DNA of 64,000 nucleotides, taken from contig URKQ01000016.1 in NCBI GenBank assembly GCA_900548455.1, positions 6,035-70,034 on the forward strand, written 5' to 3'. Each line of letters begins with the position of its first letter. Position 1 is the stretch's first letter. This DNA is from an uncultured Clostridium sp. (GTDB lineage: Bacteria > Bacillota > Clostridia > Clostridiales > Clostridiaceae). This document shows positions 52,842 to 61,773 of the stretch, piece by piece. A program made the position numbers and the translations under genes. The notes under the pieces are model-generated. The model saw only the letters and a list, made by a program, of their open reading frames with translations, searched no databases and was not told the DNA's origin.

Positions 52842-53630
52842 ATGAACCAATATTTAAAAATTCAAGAAAAGATAAAGCATAATGAGGTTACCTATATTAG
52901 TTGCTTTTCTGAGGCTTTCGAAAATGAACAGATCATTAGATTTCGTGACAGCAAGATGAGTGATATGAAGTTTCATAATTCTACAAATGTTAAAAAAACA
53001 TTATCTGAAGATACTTTACAGAAGATTATTAAAGAGGAAATAGAACTAAATCATAAGGAAGGTAAAGATTTTTGTAGGATTACTATAGATGAATTACCTA
53101 CTGAAAAATGTTTGAAAGAATATGGTGAAAAACTAGAGATTGAGCATTATGGTAACTATGTATATGTATCTATGGAATCTCCAAAATGGAACACTTTAAG
53201 GGGGCATTCAATACGTAAAATTATAGATGATTCTATGGTTGAAGATTTGGTATCACTAGATTTAATTCAGGATGGGGAGACTTTTGAAAGTGATTTTTGC
53301 CAGCGTAGAGCTAGACGTACAGGACAAGCATCTTTATCAGAAATTCCGGTGGACACATACATTTGTTATTATGATAAAATTCCAGTTGGAAGTTGTCAAT
53401 TGTTTTTATATAATGGAATAGCTAAAATAGAAGACTTTACAGTGTCTACAGAGTATCAGCGTTGTGGAATAGGTACTACTATTTTAAAATATGTGATAGA
53501 TATAGCTCTTTCAAAGAAGGCTGAATTGATATATCTCAGTGCTGATGAGGACGATACAGCAAAAGAAATGTATGAAAAGTTAGGATTTGAAAAAGTAAGT
53601 GAGTCTTATGCATTGGTATACAAGTTGTAA
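52842..53630 (+). CDS. GNAT family N-acetyltransferase (two-part)
   Basis: Protein of 262 aa. The C-terminal GNAT domain has DFTVSTEYQRCGIGTTILKYV (acetyl-CoA loop) and DTAKEMYEKLGFEKV. The N-terminal half (residues 1-120) is a diverged GNAT-like domain lacking a clear acetyl-CoA loop. AAGGAG precedes the ATG. Acetylation target unknown. Confidence 0.8.
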   Translation: MNQYLKIQEKIKHNEVTYISCFSEAFENEQIIRFRDSKMSDMKFHNSTNVKKTLSEDTLQKIIKEEIELNHKEGKDFCRITIDELPTEKCLKEYGEKLEIEHYGNYVYVSMESPKWNTLRGHSIRKIIDDSMVEDLVSLDLIQDGETFESDFCQRRARRTGQASLSEIPVDTYICYYDKIPVGSCQLFLYNGIAKIEDFTVSTEYQRCGIGTTILKYVIDIALSKKAELIYLSADEDDTAKEMYEKLGFEKVSESYALVYKL

Positions 53631-53680
53631 AATATTTATGTTGGCTGAATAGTTAAATATAAAGGAGAGATGTGTAAAAA

Positions 53681-54157
53681 ATGGACTATATAAAATACTT
53701 ACGAAATAAAATTGGTCATGATGCAATAAACCTTACAGGAGTAAATGTATTAATAATAAATAAATGTAATCAAGTGCTTCTTCAAAAAAGGGGAGCATAT
53801 CCATTTAAATGGGGATTGATTGGTGGAATAACAGAACTAGGAGAATCACTTGAGGATAGTGCAATTAGAGAAACGAAGGAAGAAACAGGTTTAGATATAG
53901 AAGATTTAGGGTTATTGGGTACAACTTCAGGAAAAAAATGTTATATTCATTTGCCTAATGGAGATAAGGCATACTTTATAAGCATTGGATATGTAACTAA
54001 AAGTTTTAAGGGTGATTTAATAATCGATAATTTGGAAACAAAAGAATTAAGATTTTTTGATTATGAGGAGTTACCTAAAAATATTCCTAGTAGTCATAGA
54101 ATATTTTTAGATAAGTATTTTCTAAAAGAAGCGAGGTACCTTTCAAGAAAGAAGTAA
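53681..54157 (+). CDS. Nudix hydrolase
   Basis: Protein of 158 aa with a complete Nudix box, GGITELGESLEDSAIRETKEE then TGLDI (about residues 47-71), which carries the metal-binding REx2EE. The N-terminal YLRNKIGHDAINLTGVNVLI is typical of the MutT-like Firmicute group. Hydrolyses an unidentified nucleoside diphosphate derivative. Confidence 0.88.
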   Translation: MDYIKYLRNKIGHDAINLTGVNVLIINKCNQVLLQKRGAYPFKWGLIGGITELGESLEDSAIRETKEETGLDIEDLGLLGTTSGKKCYIHLPNGDKAYFISIGYVTKSFKGDLIIDNLETKELRFFDYEELPKNIPSSHRIFLDKYFLKEARYLSRKK

Positions 54158-54173
54158 GTTAATATAGATCGGT

Positions 54174-54206
54174 AATAACTATGACATACTGTTGTCATAG
54201 TTATTT
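54174..54206 (+). terminator. Rho-independent terminator
   Basis: AATAACTATGACA/TGTCATAGTTATT stem followed by TTG; ends the Nudix gene. Confidence 0.75.
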
Positions 54207-54246
54207 TGCTAAAATTAAGTAAAGTTAGAAAGGGGCTGAAAGTGGT

Positions 54247-54810
54247 ATGAAAGAAGTATATGAACAATGTCCGGTATTAGGAAATGATAAATATTTATTG
54301 AGGCTAGTGGATATAGGTGATGCTAAAGATTTATTAAAGGTGTATAGTGATGAAAAGACAGTTCCATATTTTAATAGCGATAATTGTAATGGAGATGATT
54401 TTTTCTATAAAACTTATGAACGGATGCAAGATGCAGTAAACTATTGGATTTTTGAATATGAGAGAAAAGGATTTGTGAGATGGGCAATTATTGATAAAAG
54501 CAGTAATGAAGCAATTGGCACAATTGAATTATTTAATAGAAAATCTAAAGACTATTTTAATTCCTGTGGACTTCTTAGATTGGACCTAAGAAGTGACTAT
54601 GAAAATCAACATTGTATCTTTTCAATATTATCAATTATAATACCATCAACATATAATTTATTTAATTGTAATATGATTGCCACTAAAGCAGCACTATTTG
54701 CAAAAGAAAGAATTTATGCATTAAAGCATATGGGGTTCAGTGAAACGAAAAACAAATTGGTAGGTCACGATGGTACTGAATATGGTGATTATTGGAGTCG
54801 CCTAAAATGA
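54247..54810 (+). CDS. GNAT family N-acetyltransferase (RimJ/RimL-like)
   Basis: Protein of 187 aa of the RimJ-type: RLVDIGDAKDLLKVYSDEKT, FVRWAIIDKSSNEAIGTIELF, and a C-terminal HMGFSETKNKLVGHDGTEYGDYWS. The acetyl-CoA loop is poorly conserved (LRSDYENQHCIFSIL), so activity is uncertain. GAAAGGGG precedes the ATG. Confidence 0.7.
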   Translation: MKEVYEQCPVLGNDKYLLRLVDIGDAKDLLKVYSDEKTVPYFNSDNCNGDDFFYKTYERMQDAVNYWIFEYERKGFVRWAIIDKSSNEAIGTIELFNRKSKDYFNSCGLLRLDLRSDYENQHCIFSILSIIIPSTYNLFNCNMIATKAALFAKERIYALKHMGFSETKNKLVGHDGTEYGDYWSRLK

Positions 54811-54855
54811 TAGGTTATGTAGTAAGTTGCAGAGCCAAATGAGGGGAGTTTAAGA

Positions 54856-55788
54856 ATGAAAATTGATCGTCTTTTAGGTATAACAATATATTTATTAAAT
54901 CATGGGCGAACATCAGCTTATTTTTTAGCACAACATTTTGAAGTATCGACTAGAACAATTATGAGAGATATTGATACATTGTGTTTAGCAGGAATTCCTG
55001 TAGTTTCAAACTGTGGTGCAGATGGTGGTTATGAAATTATGGACACATTTAAGATGCAGGAGCAAGTTGCTGGGGAAATAGATTATAACCATATAGTATG
55101 TGCATTACAAGGACTAGCTTCTGCCTATGAAAATAAGGATATTGAAAAGACCTTGGAAAAAGTGGAAAGTTTGACTCCTAATATAAATAGCTCAATTATG
55201 ATGGATTTAAGTGTTGCTCATGAAAATAGAGATACCAATCAGATGTTATTTATACTTAATCAATGTATACAAAGTAAGCATAGTATTAATTTTTTATATA
55301 CAAATAGTTTTGATGAAATAAAGGAAGTGGAAGTTGAACCAGTTGCCACGATTTATAAATGGTATAACTGGTATTTGATAGGATATTGTTGTAAACATCA
55401 GGATTATAGAATGTATAAGGTAGTACGAATGGACAATCTTAAAATGTCACAAAAAGAAAACTCAAAACTCCATTACCTAAAAGAAGTTAATGATATTCTT
55501 AAAAATTCAGCAGACGATAGAAAAAGGTTGATAATTGTTTTGAAATGCAAAGAAAAACTGAAATCAAAATGTCGCGAATATTTTAAGGGTAATATAACAA
55601 AAGAATATGAAAATGGTGATTTTGAATACAAGATAGTAGTACCTGAAAATGAACAGTTTTGGTATGGTGTAATACTTTCTTTTGGAGAAAACGTTAAGGT
55701 ATTAGAGCCTGAAGAACTTATTAATCGTATAAAAAGGGACTGCACTGGTATTTTAGAGATGTATAAGGAATGTAATTCTGATACTTAA
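54856..55788 (+). CDS. WYL-domain transcriptional regulator (YafY-like)
   Basis: Protein of 310 aa. The N-terminal HTH_11 winged helix is GITIYLLNHGRTSAYFLAQHF followed by EVSTRTIMRDIDTLCLAGIPV. The WYL domain has VEVEPVATIYKWYNWYLIGYC, and the C-terminal WCX extension follows to the end. It is a ligand-sensing regulator; the partner gene may be the DJ-1 family gene 98 bp downstream. Confidence 0.88.
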   Translation: MKIDRLLGITIYLLNHGRTSAYFLAQHFEVSTRTIMRDIDTLCLAGIPVVSNCGADGGYEIMDTFKMQEQVAGEIDYNHIVCALQGLASAYENKDIEKTLEKVESLTPNINSSIMMDLSVAHENRDTNQMLFILNQCIQSKHSINFLYTNSFDEIKEVEVEPVATIYKWYNWYLIGYCCKHQDYRMYKVVRMDNLKMSQKENSKLHYLKEVNDILKNSADDRKRLIIVLKCKEKLKSKCREYFKGNITKEYENGDFEYKIVVPENEQFWYGVILSFGENVKVLEPEELINRIKRDCTGILEMYKECNSDT

Positions 55789-55886
55789 GGTAATTCTACA
55801 TTTTTAATGTATAGGAAAGTATAAAGATTTTCGATTTTAAAATGCAGTGATATCAAGAATTTATAGACAAGAAAGGAAGTACTAAA

Positions 55887-56507
55887 ATGAAAAAGGTAAT
55901 ATATATTTATGTCCTAGACACTTTGGCGGATTGGGAAATCGGTTATATTTTGCAGGCAATTAGTATGCAAAGTATGATTAAAGAACCTAAATACATAGTT
56001 AAAACTGTTGGCAGAACAAAAGATTCTATTAAAACTTTAGGTGGATTAACTTTAACACCTGATTGTTCAATTGAAGAAATTATTGATAAAGAAATAGTAG
56101 CTTTGCTATTACCTGGTGCTAACACATGGAAGGAGGATGCACAAAAGCCAATTTTAAATATAGCTGTATCCTGCATTGAACAAGGAGTTTTAGTAGGTGC
56201 TATATGTGGTGCAACTTTAGCCTTGGCTGAATTAGGGATTTTAAATAATCATTTACATACAAGTAACTCCTGTGAGTATCTTTGTAGCTTTTCTAAGAAT
56301 TATACAGGGAAACCTTTTTATATTGATGAACTTTCTGTAACAGATGGAAATATAATAACGGCAAGCTCTGCCGGCGGATTATTATGGGCTAAACATATTA
56401 TAGAATATTTAAATATTTATACTAGCGAAACTATTGAGGCTTGGTATAAATACTATTTGACTGGCGATGCTAAATATTATATGGAAATGTTGTCTAGTTT
56501 ACAATAA
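55887..56507 (+). CDS. DJ-1/PfpI family protein
   Basis: Class I glutamine-amidotransferase-like fold of 206 aa. The nucleophile Cys is in VGAICGATLALAELGIL (about residue 112); an acidic partner is in DWEIGYILQAI near the N-terminus. Related to YdeA/YhbO-type stress or glyoxalase proteins. GAAAGGAAG precedes the ATG. Confidence 0.85.
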   Translation: MKKVIYIYVLDTLADWEIGYILQAISMQSMIKEPKYIVKTVGRTKDSIKTLGGLTLTPDCSIEEIIDKEIVALLLPGANTWKEDAQKPILNIAVSCIEQGVLVGAICGATLALAELGILNNHLHTSNSCEYLCSFSKNYTGKPFYIDELSVTDGNIITASSAGGLLWAKHIIEYLNIYTSETIEAWYKYYLTGDAKYYMEMLSSLQ

Positions 56508-56625
56508 ATTTAGTGATTTTCCTCTAAGTAAATTCGATTACTTATCTATAAGATGAAAGGTTTAAATAGTAATTAATTTAATGTACAATTAGATAAATAT
56601 TAATCATAGATGAGAGGGAATTGAA

Positions 56626-56817
56626 ATGAACGGAACAAAGAGAAATAATATTAAGATAGGAGCAACGGTTTTAGTTGTTCAAAAACAGGATCAACGTACT
56701 GGAAAGTTGACAGAAGGAATAGTGAAGAAGATACTTACCAATTCATCAGAGCATCATCATGGCATAAAAGTGATGCTTGAGAGCGGCATTGTGGGTAGGG
56801 TGAAAGAGATAAAGTAA
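56626..56817 (+). CDS. ywbE: YwbE family protein (DUF2196)
   Basis: Protein of 63 aa matching YwbE throughout: NIKIGATVLVVQKQDQRTGK, LTEGIVKKILTNSSEHHHGI, KVMLESGIVGRVKEI. A small conserved protein of unknown function with a beta-rich, KOW-like pattern. Confidence 0.88.
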   Translation: MNGTKRNNIKIGATVLVVQKQDQRTGKLTEGIVKKILTNSSEHHHGIKVMLESGIVGRVKEIK

Positions 56818-56896
56818 CAGTTATTTCAAGGTGTTATATCTGAGGGGTGGAATGATAAAGTATATTCATATACAATTAGCAAACCAGCAAGAACTT

Positions 56897-56927
56897 AAGG
56901 CATACTTTTTAGGTATGTCTTTTCTTT
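56897..56927 (+). terminator. Terminator, part of a duplicated unit
   Basis: A 9-bp stem AAGGCATAC/GTATGTCTT then T-rich. The identical hairpin and the following 70 bp recur before the paralogous gene at 58069. Confidence 0.75.
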
Positions 56928-56980
56928 GCTTTCTATTTGTTATATTATAGTACTAATGATAGAAATAGGGTGGGGATTGT

Positions 56981-57649
56981 ATGCTAGTAGATAAGAAAAA
57001 ATTTAAAGAATTAAAAAAAGCTGATGGTGGATTATTAGGAGTTGAATGTTCTGCTGTAGCTGAGATATTAGAGGCAGCAGACTTAAAAAAGGTTGATGGA
57101 TGCAATATTAGTATTCATCCGAAAGGTCTATATATGGATTTTTTATTAAGCTATAAATTATATTTTTCATTAGAAAATTTACAACAAGTTAAATTAAATG
57201 ATGGAATAATTGAAATATACATTGAATCTGAGTTGCCAATTAAGATGAAAATTGAAAAAATGAAAGATGCAGTAAAGGTGTATAATACTTTAAAGACTCA
57301 TTTAGATGAAAGTGATGAAAATATAAAACTGCAGGATAAACCAAAAACATCTTGGGAGGATGTAAAAGCATCTTGGGGGGATGTAAAAACTACATGGAAT
57401 CAGTGCCCATTAAAAGACATATTAGAGAAGAAAACAAATGATATTGAGGATGATGATAATGTTGCACGTTGCCCGAAATGTGGGAGTACTTCTTTGACTG
57501 CAAATAAAAAGGGATTTAGTGCAACTAAAGGTGTTATAGGTCTAGCTGTAAGTCCGTTAGCTGGTGCAGTAGTTGGGAGTACAGGAAAGAATAAAGTTAT
57601 AGTCACTTGTTTAAAATGTGGTCACCAGTGGAAAGCTGGTAAGAAATAA
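56981..57649 (+). CDS. PH-like plus zinc-ribbon protein, paralogue 1
   Basis: Protein of 222 aa. The N-terminal part (1-110) has a PH-like strand pattern (CNISIHPKGLYMDFLLSYKL). A linker holds a short repeat (SWEDVKASWGDVKTTW). The C-terminal module is a zinc ribbon split by a hydrophobic Gly-rich hairpin: VARCPKCGSTSLTANKKGFS, VIGLAVSPLAGAVVGSTGK, VTCLKCGHQWKAGKK. The same module ends the product of 58069 without change over about 64 residues. Function unknown. Confidence 0.7.
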   Translation: MLVDKKKFKELKKADGGLLGVECSAVAEILEAADLKKVDGCNISIHPKGLYMDFLLSYKLYFSLENLQQVKLNDGIIEIYIESELPIKMKIEKMKDAVKVYNTLKTHLDESDENIKLQDKPKTSWEDVKASWGDVKTTWNQCPLKDILEKKTNDIEDDDNVARCPKCGSTSLTANKKGFSATKGVIGLAVSPLAGAVVGSTGKNKVIVTCLKCGHQWKAGKK

Positions 57650-57670
57650 TAAAATAATGGTTAGGTATTA

Positions 57671-57702
57671 AAGGCACTTACTTATGTAGGTGCTTTTTTA
57701 AT
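57671..57702 (+). terminator. Rho-independent terminator
   Basis: GCACTTAC/GTAGGTGC stem with T6 after. The following 57703-57980 shows no gene. Confidence 0.75.
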
Positions 57703-57984
57703 GTTTAAAATGAAAGAATGATATTTATGATGTATAAAGGTTTAACAGTAGGAGAAAAGAAAATGTAGTTTAAATTGTTGAAAAGTTTTAAAATGCATTG
57801 GGAGTTACTTTTAGATAAGAATATAAAGAAGAAGTCTAGATATAAATTACTAAAAGTTAAAATGGAAATTTAGATAAATAGCGTTCTATGATAAATATAT
57901 AACTAAAAATGAGATGCTAGAAACTAAGCTTTTAACAAGTTTTGTGAATCTGCAAAGAAAGCTTTTAATCTACAGCAAAAACTT

Positions 57985-58012
57985 AAGGCATACTTTTTAG
58001 GTATGTCTTTTC
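57985..58012 (+). terminator. Duplicated terminator before paralogue 2
   Basis: Same AAGGCATAC/GTATGTCTT hairpin and T-rich tail as at 56897. It terminates no visible gene here, so it was carried along by the duplication. Confidence 0.7.
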
Positions 58013-58068
58013 TTCATTTTCTATTTGTTATATTATAGTATTAATGATAGAAATAGGGTGGGAATTGT

Positions 58069-58806
58069 ATGCTAGTAGATAGTTCAAAATATAAAAAACT
58101 AATTAGTGAAGCTGAAAAGGTATATTTAAAAGGTATAAATTGGTTGGTTACCATTGAATATGGAACAGGCTTTAAAAAAGGGGATGTTTGTAGAATTTGT
58201 ATAGCATCTAATGGAATTTATTTAACTAGACCATTTTGTGGAAAAGAATATATTAATATAAATACCATTAATAAGACAGTTATTACTGGAGATGTTTTAA
58301 GACTTTATGATTCAAATGATATGAATGTAGCGTGGTTAAAATTTAGTAATGAAAATCAACTTTATTTTGCACATAATTCCTTATGCGAATTATTAGGTTT
58401 ACCTCGTAACAAAAGAGATTTAAAACAAATTAAAGAAAGAAATAAGAAAGAGAAAAGAATAAAGCAGGCACGTGAATATGAAAAATCAAGGCAATGTAAA
58501 GAAGAAAGAAAGTTAGCGGAGGATGAAAAAAAGAAAGAAATGGAGCGGTTGAGAAATGTGGGGAGAACAGTATCTCCATATGAAGAACCGAATTATCAAC
58601 CAGTACAGGATAATAATGTAGCACGTTGCCCTAAGTGTGGAAGTACTTCTTTGACTGCAAATAAAAAAGGATTTAGTGCAACTAAAGGTGTTATAGGGTT
58701 GGCGGTAAGTCCATTAGCTGGTGCAGTAGTTGGAAGTACAGGAAAGAACAAAGTTATTGTTACTTGTTTAAAATGTGGTCATCAGTGGAAGGCTGGGAAG
58801 AAATAA
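58069..58806 (+). CDS. PH-like plus zinc-ribbon protein, paralogue 2
   Basis: Protein of 245 aa. It starts with the same MLVD as paralogue 1 and has a diverged PH-like domain (CRICIASNGIYLTRPFCGKEY). A basic/acidic coiled stretch follows (residues about 120-165, KQIKERNKKEKRIKQARE), then the identical C-terminal zinc-ribbon/hydrophobic module. The upstream 90 bp (hairpin, promoter-like TATATTATAG, ribosome site) are nearly the same as those of 56981. So the flanks and C-terminus are conserved while the middle has diverged. Confidence 0.7.
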   Translation: MLVDSSKYKKLISEAEKVYLKGINWLVTIEYGTGFKKGDVCRICIASNGIYLTRPFCGKEYININTINKTVITGDVLRLYDSNDMNVAWLKFSNENQLYFAHNSLCELLGLPRNKRDLKQIKERNKKEKRIKQAREYEKSRQCKEERKLAEDEKKKEMERLRNVGRTVSPYEEPNYQPVQDNNVARCPKCGSTSLTANKKGFSATKGVIGLAVSPLAGAVVGSTGKNKVIVTCLKCGHQWKAGKK

Positions 58807-58847
58807 ATTATGTATATATCTAATGCTTAAAGTAGAGGGGGGATTAC

Positions 58848-59282
58848 ATGAAATATTGCGAGAAAATTATGAATAATTTCTTTGGTGTACACATGGAATT
58901 AGGAGAAATTGACATTGAAGTCGGACATGGAATTACATGTTTTTTTATAGTTGAACATACAGAAGATAGTGTATTTATAGAAAAGCAAGCAAGGCAGTTA
59001 CTGGTTGCTAGATGTAAAGAGTTTGTATTCTATGGAAAGCATAAGAGCAAATGGAATACTGGAGTAGAGCTTGAAGATATTAAAATAAAGCCTAAATTAA
59101 CTGAAGAATGTGCAGTATTTACAAGTTCCTGTGAGACGTTGGAGGATTTTGTGGATAAGATTTATTGGAGAGTATCGGAGAGAACTTTTGTGCCACATGA
59201 TTACTACTTGATTTATGATGATCGACACATATATGAGAAAGTTATCGCGACATTAAAAAATGGAAAGGGAAAAAGTTGTTAA
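58848..59282 (+). CDS. Hypothetical protein
   Basis: Soluble protein of 144 aa with GGGGGG-type upstream site. Mixed alpha/beta pattern (DIEVGHGITCFFIVEHTEDS, LLVARCKEFVFYGKHKSKWN, VPHDYYLIYDDRHIYEKVI). I do not recognise the family. 42 bp downstream of the zinc-ribbon paralogue, possibly co-transcribed. Confidence 0.6.
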   Translation: MKYCEKIMNNFFGVHMELGEIDIEVGHGITCFFIVEHTEDSVFIEKQARQLLVARCKEFVFYGKHKSKWNTGVELEDIKIKPKLTEECAVFTSSCETLEDFVDKIYWRVSERTFVPHDYYLIYDDRHIYEKVIATLKNGKGKSC

Positions 59283-59396
59283 TCAGATATAGGTTTTTTA
59301 GATTATGAAGATGAAGAGTTTAATGTTAATGTTAAAGATGTTACATTAAGAGAAGTGTATAAAATAGTTTTAAATAAAGTTTTAAACTATAATTGA
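59283..59396 (+). pseudogene. C-terminal coding remnant
   Basis: Directly after the preceding stop, 37 codons read SDIGFLDYEDEEFNVNVKDV then TLREVYKIVLNKVLNYN-stop, with no start codon or ribosome site. It looks like the tail of a deleted neighbouring gene; function unknown. Confidence 0.4.
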
Positions 59397-59488
59397 TTTA
59401 GTGTGCAATATAGATTGGCTATGTGTGCATGTGCAGTGGTGCTATAAGCTGATTTAATTTGTACATTCTATGATTTGGAGGAATTCGT

Positions 59489-60358
59489 ATGAAAATAACG
59501 GCTTATAAAATTAATGCATTTGCCAAGACTGAGGGAGGCGGAAACCCAGCAGGTGTTGTTTTAAATGCAGATATGCTATCCCAAAATGATATGAAAAAGA
59601 TAGCTAATATTCTTGGATTCAGCGAGACTGCTTTTGTAATGAAATCAGATGTTGCAGACTATAGAGTACGTTTTTTCACACCGTCTGAAGAAGTTGATTT
59701 GTGTGGACATGCAACAATTGGCGCTTTTTCCACATTGCTAAGAAAAGGCTATATTAGGCGCGGAAATTATACACAGGAAACAAAAGCTGGTATTTTAAAT
59801 GTAGAGGTTATGGAGGATTTATCAATCATGATGAATCAAACAAAGCCTAGCTTTTATGAGGTACTAGAAAGACAAGAAATAGCAGATTCTTTAAATATTT
59901 CTGTAGAATTAATGAATGAAAAATTGCCAGTACAGATTGTATCAACTGGGCTCAAAGATATAATGGTTCCAATTAAAAGCAGGGAAGTGCTAGTTGGAAT
60001 TAAACCCGATTTTAAAAAAGTTTCTGAAGTCAGCGAAAAATACGGTACAATTGGTTACCACATATTTGCTCTAGATACTATTAATGATTCAAATGCGCAT
60101 TGCCGCAATTTGGCTCCTTTATATGGTATTACTGAAGAGTCAGCTACGGGAACATCAAACGGTGCATTGGCTTGTTATTTATTTAAACATGATCAGGTTA
60201 AATTCGAGCAAGTAAGATTATTGTCTTTTGAGCAAGGATATACTATGAACATGCCATCAGAGATTTTTGTTGACTTAAGTGTAGAAAACAATGAAATACA
60301 TGAAGTAAGAGTAGGCGGGAAAGCTTTAAACTTAACTGAAGTTGAAATTGAAATATAA
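59489..60358 (+). CDS. PhzF family isomerase/epimerase
   Basis: Protein of 289 aa with the diaminopimelate-epimerase-like double fold. The family motifs are NAFAKTEGGGNPAGVVL, GFSETAFV (catalytic Glu), VDLCGHATIGAF and ESATGTSNGALACYL. No phenazine genes are nearby, so the substrate is unknown. GGAGG precedes the ATG. Confidence 0.92.
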   Translation: MKITAYKINAFAKTEGGGNPAGVVLNADMLSQNDMKKIANILGFSETAFVMKSDVADYRVRFFTPSEEVDLCGHATIGAFSTLLRKGYIRRGNYTQETKAGILNVEVMEDLSIMMNQTKPSFYEVLERQEIADSLNISVELMNEKLPVQIVSTGLKDIMVPIKSREVLVGIKPDFKKVSEVSEKYGTIGYHIFALDTINDSNAHCRNLAPLYGITEESATGTSNGALACYLFKHDQVKFEQVRLLSFEQGYTMNMPSEIFVDLSVENNEIHEVRVGGKALNLTEVEIEI

Positions 60359-60486
60359 TGTAGAAAATGAGTATTGTTTCGAGCAACTTACATTTATTGT
60401 TTTATTATAAAATATATTGTATTTATAATAAATTAAAACAGTGATATAATGGAATAGTAATCGTAGTAAATGGGGGAGATTGAATT

Positions 60487-60870
60487 ATGGCAGATGTAAA
60501 TCTAAATAAAGTATTTAATTTTTATGATGAAGTTCCAGTATCGGAGTCATTAAAGCCTTTTATTTCTAAAAATGAAAATATAGCTTTTGCAGTTAAAACA
60601 GTAAGAGATGTAGCAGTTTTTACAGATAAGCGTATATTAGTTGCAGATAAACAAGGGGTAACTGGTAAAAAAGTAGAGTATTATAGTATACCTTACAAAA
60701 ATATTGTTACTTATGCAGTTGAAACAGCAGGTACATTTGATTTAGATTCGGAAATAAAGTTAGTTTTATCAGGTGGATTGAAAATAGAGTTGAAATTCTT
60801 TAAGAGCAAGAATATGGATCAATGTTTATTAAGGGTATATGACTTAATAAATAGCTTTGTGATTGGTTAA
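60487..60870 (+). CDS. Bacterial PH domain protein
   Basis: Protein of 127 aa of the PF08000-like PH group: ENIAFAVKTVRDVAVFTDKR, VEYYSIPYKNIVTYAVETAG, DLDSEIKLVLSGGLKIELKF and a C-terminal helix. Probably forms ring-like oligomers as other bPH proteins do; the cellular role is unknown. GGGGGAG precedes the ATG. Confidence 0.85.
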   Translation: MADVNLNKVFNFYDEVPVSESLKPFISKNENIAFAVKTVRDVAVFTDKRILVADKQGVTGKKVEYYSIPYKNIVTYAVETAGTFDLDSEIKLVLSGGLKIELKFFKSKNMDQCLLRVYDLINSFVIG

Positions 60871-60957
60871 GTTTAAATACCTTTTGAAGTGAACAAATAT
60901 TAGATGGTATGACTAAAATCCGTGTTGTTAGATTTTAAGGAATAATAGTGTAATTAG

Positions 60958-60988
60958 GCTTAGAACAATTATGTTCTAGGCTTTTTTA
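60958..60988 (+). terminator. Rho-independent terminator
   Basis: GCTTAGAACA/TGTTCTAGGC stem with T6; ends the PH gene. Confidence 0.85.
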
Positions 60989-61068
60989 ATTGGTAAGGTG
61001 TTTTTATCAAGATATGTGGTGTTGCTAAAAGGATTAATTAGGTTACAATATAATAAATAACAAATTAA

Positions 61069-61347
61069 ATATTCATAACAATAGTATTTGTGCTAGCAGG
61101 GTGCACAAAGAAAGAAAATGTAACCTTTGAGGCACAAATAGAAGATATCAGTGATAACAGTATAATGGTAACTACTAGTGATAATGTAGGTTTTGATAAG
61201 GCAAGTGTAGGAGTAGATAAAGCTAAGATAGATGGGGAATTAGAGGTAGGGAATAAAGTGAAAATTACTATTCTACCTGAAATTAGAGAAAGTTATCCAG
61301 TGCAAGTGATGGCTACAAAAGTTGAAGTAATGGAGACAAGTTATTAA
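61069..61347 (+). pseudogene. DUF3221-like lipoprotein lacking a start codon
   Basis: The frame reads IFITIVFVLAGC, a lipoprotein signal with lipobox LAGC, then a DUF3221-like domain (FEAQIEDISDNSIMVTTSD, LEVGNKVKITILPEIRESYP). The frame closes at a stop only 15 bases upstream of the hydrophobic segment, with no ATG, GTG or TTG and no basic n-region. The 5' end thus seems deleted; translation from the GTG at 61090 would lose the signal peptide. Confidence 0.6.
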
Positions 61348-61451
61348 AACATAGCATCTGAAGAATCCAAAGTCCAGTATGGTGTTATATTAGATGTACA
61401 AACAAGTTAAAATTATATTTAAAATATAAAAACAAATGAGGTGGAGAATTT

Positions 61452-61610
61452 TTGAAGAGCAAAATAATATTTTTTATTGGTTTTATGATGTTTTTTCTTG
61501 GTAGCTACTTTTCGGATAAATATAGTATTGTTGCGGTAATAGCAATATTAGGAGCAATGATTATGGGGAGCTCCTTTCTATTTTCAACTAATAAAAAAAG
61601 TAATTCATAG
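61452..61610 (+). CDS. Small two-TM membrane protein, 52 aa
   Basis: TTG 61452 sits five bases after GAGGTGGAG. Two hydrophobic helices (IIFFIGFMMFFLGSYF and IVAVIAILGAMIMGSSFLF) are joined by SDKYS, with a polar Lys/Ser end. Function unknown. Confidence 0.55.
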   Translation: MKSKIIFFIGFMMFFLGSYFSDKYSIVAVIAILGAMIMGSSFLFSTNKKSNS

Positions 61611-61647
61611 TATATCAAATGATGAAAAACCCACATTATAAATACAA

Positions 61648-61738
61648 CAAAGGGAACTATAGGGTTCCTTTTAAAAAAGTTGAATAAAAAATATAGGGAT
61701 TTGTGTACATTTATAGTGATGCACACAAATCCCTTTTT
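61648..61738. repeat. Dispersed repeat B, copy 2, with terminator-like dyad
   Basis: AAAGGGAACTATAGGGTTCC followed by a T/A spacer and a 12-bp stem, AGGGATTTGTGT/ACACAAATCCCT, with T5. The same two-dyad order is found at 37396-37475. It may terminate the small membrane protein gene. Confidence 0.6.
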
Positions 61739-61773
61739 AATAACATTAGCTACCTATTTAAAACTTAAATAAA

